Source: a virus. Taken from it: a stretch of 23,479 nucleotides of DNA. Shown here piece by piece: positions 5,482-10,903 of the stretch. The stretch spans positions 1 to 23,479 of IMG/VR virus record IMGVR_UViG_3300030056_000006. One strand, 5' to 3'. The stretch's first letter is position 1. Each line of letters starts with the position of its first letter. The notes under the pieces were generated by a model that was given only the letters and a program-made list of their open reading frames with translations, ran no database searches and had not been told where the DNA came from. Made by a program: the position numbers and the translations under genes.

Positions 5482-6012
5482 TCAGGACACCGAAGGACAC
5501 AGCTTGGCGTCGATAGTGCCGTGTAGCTCCGCGTGGGTCACCGTGCCGGTAGCAGGATCGACCGTCAGCTCCAGGCTGCACGAGACGGGAGACGTGCTGT
5601 AGCCGGTGACCGTCGAGGTGTAGCCGCTGAAGAACTGGCCGTTCACGGAACCGGAGAAGCTCCCCGAGGACACCTGCGGGTTCGTTTGGACACCTGTCTG
5701 CTCCCAGCGATAAAGCTTCTCACCCGTGCCGGGATCAACCACGATCCACTTTCGCGGCCCGCCGTTCACCATGCACATGGGGCTGGTGTAGGGCTTGCCG
5801 TTTGGAGCGATGTCGGTACAGGAGGATGGGTCTTTAACCTCCTTCCGTACCTCGCCCTTGTTGTCGATGCGGGACGGCTTGCCGAGTTGGGCCACGGCCA
5901 CAGCTACAGGCTGACCTTGCCAGCGGGAGGCCACGGACTGGAGGTGCTTCGGGGAGGAGGCGCAGCCCGTGAGGGCCAGGAGGGCGGTCACCGCAAGAGT
6001 CCGTCGCAGCAT
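5482..6012 (-). CDS. Predicted outer-membrane or periplasmic lipoprotein (176 aa)
   Basis: The N-terminus is a clean lipoprotein signal: MLRRTL, a short hydrophobic core, and lipobox LTGC with the lipidated Cys at residue 17, followed by ASS (no Asp at +2, so outer-membrane sorting is expected). The mature part starts with an SVASRWQGQPVAVAVAQLGKPSRID segment resembling small-protein-A/OmlA-type lipoprotein beginnings. It then has a strand-rich domain with Cys pairs (SSCTDIAPNG...PMCMV, and later SCSLELTVD) and a C-terminal repeat-like D-P-x-T-G pattern. The start is ATG at 6012, AAGGAC 7 nt upstream. It is the last late-side gene before the noncoding region and is a plausible lysogenic-conversion or superinfection-exclusion gene; that is inference. 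Confidence 0.68.
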   Translation of the reverse strand: MLRRTLAVTALLALTGCASSPKHLQSVASRWQGQPVAVAVAQLGKPSRIDNKGEVRKEVKDPSSCTDIAPNGKPYTSPMCMVNGGPRKWIVVDPGTGEKLYRWEQTGVQTNPQVSSGSFSGSVNGQFFSGYTSTVTGYSTSPVSCSLELTVDPATGTVTHAELHGTIDAKLCPSVS

Positions 6013-6083
6013 CTTTCAAGTCCTTGTACGTGTTGAGGAAATGATATAACCGGGAACATAGGAGCAAGGGAAGGAGCAAGAGA

Positions 6084-6103
6084 ACCTAATGATCTCTTTA
6101 GGT
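6084..6103 (-). terminator. Possible weak terminator hairpin upstream of lipoprotein gene
   Basis: A perfect 6-bp stem (ACCTAA/TTAGGT) with an 8-nt loop is followed on the minus strand by TCTCTTGCTCCTTCC, which is pyrimidine-rich but has no U run. It lies between the HslV-like gene and the lipoprotein gene. It could attenuate late readthrough or be a processing signal. Confidence 0.35.
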
Positions 6104-6142
6104 GTCATGTAGAGCACCTCAAGAGTCATCAGGAGGAGAGCG

Positions 6143-6201
6143 GGTGATCTCCTTCCTCATCCCCTCACGCAGCCCAGGGAAGGGGGTAGGGAGGGATCAC
6201 C
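6143..6201 (-). other. Long stem-loop just downstream of the HslV-like gene
   Basis: Positions 6143-6165 and 6181-6201 are complementary over most of their length. The outer 7 bp (GGTGATC/GATCACC) are perfect, then come purine/pyrimidine tracts with small bulges, and a loop of about 15 nt. No U run follows on the minus strand, so a simple terminator is unlikely. An RNase III-type processing stem, common between T7 genes, or an mRNA-stabilising 3' stem fits better. Confidence 0.5.
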
Positions 6202-6229
6202 GAGGTGACCACTCCCACTGTTCCCCTGC

Positions 6230-6646
6230 TCACACCTTCAGGGCCTTGATGGTCTCCACAGGCAACCCGGAGTTCGGGTCAAGCTCACAGGCGATCTTCA
6301 CGGCCACTGCTGCGGACTTGCCGGCGTGCATGGCGCCGAGGGCGAAGTCAGCTCCGCTACCGATGGCATAGCGAGTCCCTGTGATGTCCATTGCGAGACC
6401 ATCGCCACTGTAGTGAACAACACGCCCGTCTAGGTGCATGACCAGGGTGTCGTACTCCCCTTCGGGGATGGTCGCTGGGTCGCCGAAGAAACTGCGGAAG
6501 AAGCGGTGGATGTCCGCAACGATCCCCGCACCGGCCCCTCGGGAGCCATCAGGGAGCTGCTGGACTTTCGAGCTGGTGTGCATGAAGCCCCCAGCGATGC
6601 GAGTGTCCACCGCGATGTTCTTGCCGTCGTAGGCGACAGTGGTCAC
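6230..6646 (-). CDS. HslV/proteasome-like Ntn-hydrolase protease (138 aa)
   Basis: The protein begins MTTVAYDGKNIAVDTR, the form of HslV (TT...D) after Met removal. Counting from the first Thr as residue 1, Thr1, Asp13 and Lys26 line up with catalytic Thr1, Asp17 and Lys33 of HslV, and the last sits in SSKVQQL like HslV's VKKVRRL. Residues about 93-104 (YAIGSGADFALG) match the conserved IGSG strand-turn, and DPNSGLPVETI matches the C-terminal helix region. At 138 residues it is shorter than HslV (about 175). HslV works as a double ring with the HslU ATPase; no HslU-like gene is in the window. The start is GTG at 6646, overlapping the upstream TGA (GTGA). Possible targets are virion or lysis proteins, or host proteins in lysogens; unknown. 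Confidence 0.75.
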   Translation of the reverse strand: MTTVAYDGKNIAVDTRIAGGFMHTSSKVQQLPDGSRGAGAGIVADIHRFFRSFFGDPATIPEGEYDTLVMHLDGRVVHYSGDGLAMDITGTRYAIGSGADFALGAMHAGKSAAVAVKIACELDPNSGLPVETIKALKV

Positions 6647-6846
6647 TTGGTCTCGGTCAGAGCCTTGAGCATCGAATCGAACTCAGCGACCTCGGCACGA
6701 TAGTCGGCGATGAACTCCGGGATGTGCTTGGCGACGTGGACGATGGCGACGATGGCAGCGGAGGCAGGCAGCAACGTGTAGCGAAGGAAAGGCCACACAC
6801 GCGGGAACCGGGTGAGGAAGCGGCCGAAGGAATTGAGGTTGCTCAT
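6643..6846 (-). CDS. 67-residue single-helix membrane protein in the lysis cluster
   Basis: A basic N-terminus (FGRFLTRFPRVWPFLRY), one hydrophobic helix at about residues 24-40 (YTLLPASAAIVAIVHVAKH), and a charged helical tail (DYRAEVAEFDSMLKALTETK). ATG at 6846 overlaps the lysozyme stop (ATGA), and its own stop overlaps the protease start, so the three are translated as a coupled set. The N-in, single-helix, helical-tail plan could fit a small inner-membrane spanin, an antiholin or a membrane tether for the protease. No cysteine-lipid partner gene is nested in it. Not recognised by family. Confidence 0.6.
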   Translation of the reverse strand: MSNLNSFGRFLTRFPRVWPFLRYTLLPASAAIVAIVHVAKHIPEFIADYRAEVAEFDSMLKALTETK

Positions 6847-7292
6847 TTGCTACTCCAGAGTTTGATCTCGGCACCACGACGATTCGTGAGGCCGTCATTG
6901 ATTCGGAGAACGCCATTGACGGTCTCCTTGTTCCACCGCGCGAGCTGCACGGGGACGGACGCGTAGTCGCCTGCATTGAGCAAGCGAAGCAGCGTGGAAG
7001 TCAGGAACTTGGTCTCGCCCTCGTTGAACACAAAGGACACGAGAGCGATCCACTGCGGCTCCGTAAGAGCGACGTGGACATTCTTGGATACGCAGTTGGT
7101 GGCCCACGCGAGATCGCGTAGGAGGAGCGCACGCGAGGTCTCAGGGGTGATGCGGAGACCAGGGGTAACGTCGAGGCCGGTGTGGCCCACGCCGATGGTC
7201 AGGGTGCCGTTGGTGTCACGATATGCGACAAGCCTTTCCCCCTCGACTTTGACCATGAAGTCGAGGAGGCGGGTGGTGATCTGATAGGTTAT
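6843..7292 (-). CDS. GH24 phage lysozyme (endolysin), apparently with an AUA start
   Basis: A muramidase of the T4/P22 lysozyme type that cuts the glycan chain of peptidoglycan at lysis. With the start at 7292 it has 149 residues, and the triad E17-8-D26-5-T32 has exact family spacing within VEGERLVAYRDTNGTLTIG, then VGHTG. There is no signal or SAR anchor, so a holin must release it. The first in-frame ATG (7256) would cut off the helix ITTRLLDF just before the catalytic Glu and has no ribosome site. Upstream, GGAG-5 nt-ATA at 7292-7290 lies in the same context (GGAGTACCCAT) as the ATG start at 972. No in-frame ATG, GTG or TTG exists between the upstream stop and 7256. The true start is therefore either ATA, or an ATG altered by mutation or sequencing error. 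Confidence 0.82.
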   Translation of the reverse strand: MTYQITTRLLDFMVKVEGERLVAYRDTNGTLTIGVGHTGLDVTPGLRITPETSRALLLRDLAWATNCVSKNVHVALTEPQWIALVSFVFNEGETKFLTSTLLRLLNAGDYASVPVQLARWNKETVNGVLRINDGLTNRRGAEIKLWSSK

Positions 7293-7304
7293 GGGTACTC
7301 CAGG
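7286..7304 (-). promoter_or_regulatory. Ribosome site that places the lysozyme start at an ATA codon
   Basis: The minus strand reads CTGGAGTACCCATAACC. GGAG sits 5 nt before ATA, and the stretch GGAGTACCCAT is identical to the ribosome site and start of the small membrane protein at 972, where the codon is ATG. The internal ATG at 7256 has CCTCCTCGACTTC before it, which cannot pair with 16S rRNA. Confidence 0.55.
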
Positions 7305-7319
7305 GGGAAGGAATGACTT

Positions 7320-7655
7320 ATGCGCTTTCGACTGTTCGCTGTTGCTGCTGTGTGCGCTTTATGTGCGCCGGGAATCGTGTCGGCGCGCGGCTACACTGTT
7401 TACGGGGCCGGAGCCGCAAGCTGTGGCACCTGGACAACTGACCGAGCGCACCATCTCGACGCAGATCTCCTGGGATGGGTCGCCGGTTTCGTCACGGCTT
7501 CCGGTTACTACGATGTGGATGGCGCGCTCAAGCAGGAAGACACCAACGCGCTAGACGCCTATGTAGACGCGTACTGCGCGGCTCACCCGCTTGATCGGGT
7601 CGAAATAGCTACGCAGCACCTCGTTGACGATCTTATGGACAAACCAACTCAGTAG
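7320..7655 (+). CDS. Small secreted protein, accessory gene on plus strand (111 aa)
   Basis: A Sec signal peptide is clear (MRFRLF, a hydrophobic core with VAAVCALCAPG, then cleavage near SARG at 21-24). The mature part is about 88 residues with Cys35 and Cys86, probably a disulfide, and a FVTASGYYD...AYVDAYCAAHPLD pattern. This type recurs in small periplasmic proteins of proteobacteria and vaguely resembles Rap1a/Tai-type immunity proteins; I cannot assign it. ATG at 7320 has AAGGA about 7 nt upstream. It points against the late operon, so it is likely a 'moron' expressed on its own in the lysogen. Its last codons and TAG stop lie inside a remnant of terL. Confidence 0.6.
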   Translation: MRFRLFAVAAVCALCAPGIVSARGYTVYGAGAASCGTWTTDRAHHLDADLLGWVAGFVTASGYYDVDGALKQEDTNALDAYVDAYCAAHPLDRVEIATQHLVDDLMDKPTQ

Positions 7656-7690
7656 TTGTCGCAGAAGTTTGGCCCGGAGGGTCGATGAGG
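7648..7690 (-). pseudogene. Diverged copy of the terL 3' end (remnant)
   Basis: On the minus strand this reads HRPSGPNFCDNY-stop, against HRPAAPNFFDNY-stop at the real terL C-terminus (8309-8268). The DNA matches at 34 of 43 bases, and 21 of the last 22. The two copies flank the tail-anchored accessory gene as direct repeats about 620 nt apart. This is best read as a leftover from recombination between related phages at the end of terL. Confidence 0.8.
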
Positions 7691-7698
7691 GTAAGCGA

Positions 7699-8250
7699 AT
7701 GCAGAACAACGATCTAAACAACACGGCACGGGATACGATAGAGAAGTTCCGTCGCGACCTGCACGGGGTCGTGTTCCGTGGAGAGCCTGTGGCAGCAAAT
7801 ATAGGCGGGGTAGTCGGCCAGAACAGCAGCGCTGTGAGTGTCCTAATCGAGCAACACAGAGACGTGCTAGACCAGCTCGCTGCGAAGTGCGTAGAGCAAT
7901 ATCGCTGGGTCAATCAATACGCTCTCATTCCGAGCTGGATACATACAAGAGAGTGGGAGCTGTATACGAAGTCACAGCTCCAAGCGCTGCTTCAGTTCTG
8001 CGATCAAAGGCTGCATGCTCTGCTGCCTGCTTACGAGTCCAACGGGCTTAAGCACGACGGCTATCTGGACATTCTGCGGAGGCACCATGAGGACGTCGAG
8101 ACGAACGTGGTTCTTATGCTAAGAACGGCGCGCGCAGAACAGAAACGTGCGACAGCGAGGATGGGCCTCAGCTTGTTGGAGAGGGTCTTTTGGCTCGCGG
8201 TGGGCGCGGTGATTAGTGCGGTTGTTCTATCTATTCGCCCACCGCATTAG
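7699..8250 (+). CDS. Tail-anchored membrane protein, accessory gene on plus strand (183 aa)
   Basis: Residues 1-155 are polar and probably helical (IEKFRRDLHG, QHRDVLDQLAAKCVEQYRW, YLDILRRHHEDVETN, LRTARAEQKRATARM). A single C-terminal hydrophobic helix, about 160-179 (LERVFWLAVGAVISAVVLSI), would anchor the domain in the inner membrane facing the cytoplasm. ATG at 7699 follows GAGG at 8 nt; the in-frame start at 7624 would read through the terL remnant. The DNA looks less GC-rich than its neighbours. It runs against terL, ends 17 nt from the terL stop with no terminator, and is flanked by copies of the terL tail, so it was probably acquired as a cassette. Superinfection exclusion or defence is a reasonable guess; no family recognised. 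Confidence 0.6.
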   Translation: MQNNDLNNTARDTIEKFRRDLHGVVFRGEPVAANIGGVVGQNSSAVSVLIEQHRDVLDQLAAKCVEQYRWVNQYALIPSWIHTREWELYTKSQLQALLQFCDQRLHALLPAYESNGLKHDGYLDILRRHHEDVETNVVLMLRTARAEQKRATARMGLSLLERVFWLAVGAVISAVVLSIRPPH

Positions 8251-8267
8251 CTATCCTTTGCGGCCGC

Positions 8268-9926
8268 TCAGTAGTTGTCGAAGAAGTTCGGCGCTGCCGG
8301 CCGATGACCGAAGACGCTCTCCGCGAACTTCGCGTACTCGATCTCCATCAGCTCCTCCATCCGCTTGTCTTCCTCGCGGGAGATGTCGCGGTTGAGGTAC
8401 TCGCTCCAGTACGCGACGGCCATTGCGAGCGCATCGAGTCTGTCGTCGTGCCGTAGGGCGCCACGGTCGCGGGTGATCCGCGTGAGCTGGTGGAACAGTT
8501 GGAACTTCGGTTCGCACTTCTGATCCGCACGCATGAGCGCGGCATCCACGATCAGTCGGTGCTGGTTGAGCACAGGCTCCAGCGTGTCGATGATGCGGCG
8601 TTCCTTCTGACCGACACTGCGAGTCTCCTCGACAGCGCACGGGTAGATGCGGCGGAGCACAGGCTCCAGCAGCTTGATGAACATGCCGTCGCCGAAGTTC
8701 GACTCGACCAGGATCATCTTGACCTTCTCGGCACGGGCTACGTGCGCGATCTGCTCAAGAGCCTCGTCGTCATAGCCGCCCTTCAAGCCCCCTGCACGAC
8801 GCAGGAAGACCATGCCGCGCAGCAGCTTGGTCACGGTGTAGCCCGTCTCGTCACCGCCGCGTCCCGAGGGATCGACGGACATGACGGAGCCGGTGTACTC
8901 CTCGACTTCCTTGGCGAGATACATCGGTCGGTGCAGGCGGTCACCAGTGAATCCCACAGCGGGGATGTCGTCGATCACCTGCTCTTTGCCAGAGGCCCAC
9001 ATGATTCGGATGGGTGCCGCTTCGCGGTCTACGTCCATCACGATCAGGTCGGATAGCTTCAGCGGATACCGCTCAGCATCGGACAGCGTGGTGTCGAGCA
9101 TGAATTGCAGCAGGAACCCGCCGCGACCATAGGACGCCTCACGGCGAAGAAGGTCATCCTCATGGAACCGGGAAGGCTCCACGGGTTGCCATGCAGACCC
9201 AGGGTTGGCCTCGAAGTGATCCGCGATGAACGGAGCGAGCCGACCGCTGTACTGGTTGAAGTGCTTGCGATCCTTCGGATACCGCGCGGGCCAGATGCGA
9301 ATCTCATAGCCACGCGAGGGGAGCTGGTTGTAAATGGACTCCTCGGTCTGAGGTGTGCCCAGGTAGACGATCTCTGCGTGAGCCAGTGGCTTCAGGATCG
9401 CGTCGAACTCTTTGATGAGTTCACCCAGCTTCTCGCGTTGAGCGACAGTGGCCGAGTTCTTCACCACTTCCACGTCATCCGCGATGATCGTGTCGGCGCG
9501 TGAGCCGGTGAGCTGGCCGGTGATACCGACAGACTTCACGGAAGGGGACTGGTCGGGTTTCGCAGGGCCGACATCGAACGCGAGGTTCGAGTTGCGCTGG
9601 TCGCCCTTGGGCTTCAGATGAGCCAGTTCGGGAATGGTCTCGATCAATCGCTTGGTGAAGATCGAGAAGGCGTCAGCGCGATCTTTGGATGCGGAGACGA
9701 CGAGTACCTTGTGTTGCGCGTCTTTCCACAGGAGCCAGCAGACATACGCTGCGGTGATCCAGGATTTCCCGATGCCTCGGAAGGCTTCGATGACGCGGCG
9801 GCGAGGGCCGTATTGCAGGTAGGCAGCGATGTCGTACTGGACAGCAGTCGGCGCCGGTAGGCCGAGCTGCTGCCAGATATGGTAGACAAAGTTACGGAAG
9901 TCCTCGAACGGATGCGGCTCGCTCAA
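8268..9926 (-). CDS. terL: Terminase large subunit, T7 gp19 type (552 aa)
   Basis: The DNA-packaging motor and end-forming nuclease. The ATPase half shows a Walker A variant at residues 48-56 (AFRGIGKSW), Walker B DTIIADDVE (145-153, with the catalytic acidic residue) and the coupling motif YLGTPQ (188-193). The nuclease half shows acidic residues in SVDPSGRG (Asp352), VESNFGDG (Glu408) and HDDRLDALAMAV (Asp494/495 and Asp498). Length is close to T7 gp19 (586). The start is TTG at 9926, with GGAG just upstream and a 4-nt overlap with the stop of the small subunit (TTGA). The downstream neighbour is a convergent accessory gene rather than the rest of the late operon. Confidence 0.95.
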   Translation of the reverse strand: MSEPHPFEDFRNFVYHIWQQLGLPAPTAVQYDIAAYLQYGPRRRVIEAFRGIGKSWITAAYVCWLLWKDAQHKVLVVSASKDRADAFSIFTKRLIETIPELAHLKPKGDQRNSNLAFDVGPAKPDQSPSVKSVGITGQLTGSRADTIIADDVEVVKNSATVAQREKLGELIKEFDAILKPLAHAEIVYLGTPQTEESIYNQLPSRGYEIRIWPARYPKDRKHFNQYSGRLAPFIADHFEANPGSAWQPVEPSRFHEDDLLRREASYGRGGFLLQFMLDTTLSDAERYPLKLSDLIVMDVDREAAPIRIMWASGKEQVIDDIPAVGFTGDRLHRPMYLAKEVEEYTGSVMSVDPSGRGGDETGYTVTKLLRGMVFLRRAGGLKGGYDDEALEQIAHVARAEKVKMILVESNFGDGMFIKLLEPVLRRIYPCAVEETRSVGQKERRIIDTLEPVLNQHRLIVDAALMRADQKCEPKFQLFHQLTRITRDRGALRHDDRLDALAMAVAYWSEYLNRDISREEDKRMEELMEIEYAKFAESVFGHRPAAPNFFDNY

Positions 9927-10162
9927 TGGCTCCGGTCAGAGCTTGCGTCGAAGGGGAACTCCTTGAGCTTGTCCGCCAGCTTGCCAGCGGGACTGCCAGG
10001 TACGATGACGGCTTCGATGCCGTTGTCTTTGACGAACTGTCGGGCGACGTTGAGGATCGCAGCGAGTCCCTTGGTGTCCGTATCCATGCTCTCGATGGTG
10101 TCGGTGAGCTTGTTGGCGATAGCGGAGTGCAGGGCTTCGAGTGCGTCCTTACTTGCTGCCAC
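9923..10162 (-). CDS. terS: Terminase small subunit, T7 gp18 type (about 79 aa)
   Basis: A small acidic-basic helical protein (SKDALEALHSAIANKLTDTI, LAAILNVARQFVKDNGIEAV, then GSPAGKLADKLKEFPF). It sits between holin and terL exactly as gene 18 does in T7 (89 aa). It would form the ring that selects phage DNA and activates TerL. There is no ATG: GTG at 10162 is my choice, GTG at 10171 is equally possible, and neither has a strong ribosome site. Translation is probably coupled to the holin gene, whose stop lies 14 nt inside. The 3' end overlaps the terL start by 4 nt. The identification rests on position, size and helical character. Confidence 0.72.
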   Translation of the reverse strand: MAASKDALEALHSAIANKLTDTIESMDTDTKGLAAILNVARQFVKDNGIEAVIVPGSPAGKLADKLKEFPFDASSDRSH

Positions 10163-10433
10163 TACCGCCACCGAGGAAGCGAGCGAACAGACTCTCCAGC
10201 GCGGTCGTCCCGAGGGACGCCAGGGCCGCAGCGAGACCCACATGGGCCGGGAAGGACAGCGTGGGGAAGATCACGACGGCCAGCGCGGCACTCATGCTGA
10301 GACCGGCCGTGGTGATGCAGCGGGCGAGGGCGATCTTCCAGTTGGAAGGGCCGCTCGAAGCAAGGGTTTTGCCGAGGCCGATGACGGCCCCGGTGATGCC
10401 CAAGGTAGCGAGTAGTTTCGTGTCGTTGTCCAT
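10149..10433 (-). CDS. Phage holin, about three membrane helices (94 aa)
   Basis: A 94-residue protein with hydrophobic segments at about 7-25 (LATLGITGAVIGLGKTL), 38-57 (CITTAGLSMSAALAVVIF) and 65-84 (VGLAAALASLGTTALESL), ending in LFARFLGGGSGSK. The pattern resembles LydA-like holins. Its place directly before terS-terL matches T7 gene 17.5. It would form the membrane lesion that lets the GH24 lysozyme reach the wall. ATG at 10433 lies 2 nt after the stop of the preceding gene and has no strong ribosome site of its own, so it is probably coupled. Confidence 0.75.
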   Translation of the reverse strand: MDNDTKLLATLGITGAVIGLGKTLASSGPSNWKIALARCITTAGLSMSAALAVVIFPTLSFPAHVGLAAALASLGTTALESLFARFLGGGSGSK

Positions 10434-10435
10434 GG

Positions 10436-10900
10436 TTACTTGTTGGTCGAGTAGGAGAGGGTGTAGTTCACGTACACCACGAAGGACGATTGGCCGTCCG
10501 AGATGGTGCAAGCCAGCACGCCGGTGATGGCGCCGACAGCGGCAGTCACGACACGGGAGATGGTTGTGGACTGTCCGTTCGGGCTGGTGATGGTCGGGGC
10601 GACGCCGTTGCTCACGGAGACGATTGACCAGGTGTAGCTGTACGAGCCGTTGCCGTTTGCACCGTAGGCCGCTGTAGCATTCGAGGTGACGTTGCCGGAA
10701 TTCGGGACACCCTGCGCGCCACCTGAAATGCTGGTGGGACTGGCAGAGCCGCTAACGGGTGTGTAGGCAGCGAACGCGAGCACCCAGGCGCCTCCCTGTC
10801 GCCTGTAGATGTTTCCGATCTTGGTCTGGATGCCGCCGGTCTTACGTGCTTGTCCTTGCACCGGATCGCGCCACCCGCCGCCGCTTCTAATCTTCAGCAT
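10436..10900 (-). CDS. Ig-like tail or receptor-binding accessory protein (154 aa)
   Basis: The first 45 residues (MLKIRSGGGWRDPVQGQARK, then IQTKIGNIYRRQGGAWVLAF) resemble the short adaptor modules seen in tail-tip proteins (xxVGGxW repeats). The rest (about 50-150) is Ser/Thr/Gly-rich with a YTWSIVSVSNG and LACTISDGQSSFVVYVNYTL pattern, typical of an Ig/PKD-like beta-sandwich. It starts 3 nt after the second fibre gene. It probably decorates or extends the fibre and may contact the host surface. Only the fold type is supported. Confidence 0.62.
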   Translation of the reverse strand: MLKIRSGGGWRDPVQGQARKTGGIQTKIGNIYRRQGGAWVLAFAAYTPVSGSASPTSISGGAQGVPNSGNVTSNATAAYGANGNGSYSYTWSIVSVSNGVAPTITSPNGQSTTISRVVTAAVGAITGVLACTISDGQSSFVVYVNYTLSYSTNK

Positions 10901-10903
10901 GGG

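Noticed and set aside
6090-6115. CACCTAAAGAGA resembling the core of a T3/T7-type phage promoter
   Set aside because: Only a partial match, it is part of a hairpin, and no second copy of the motif was noticed elsewhere in the window to define a phage-specific promoter.
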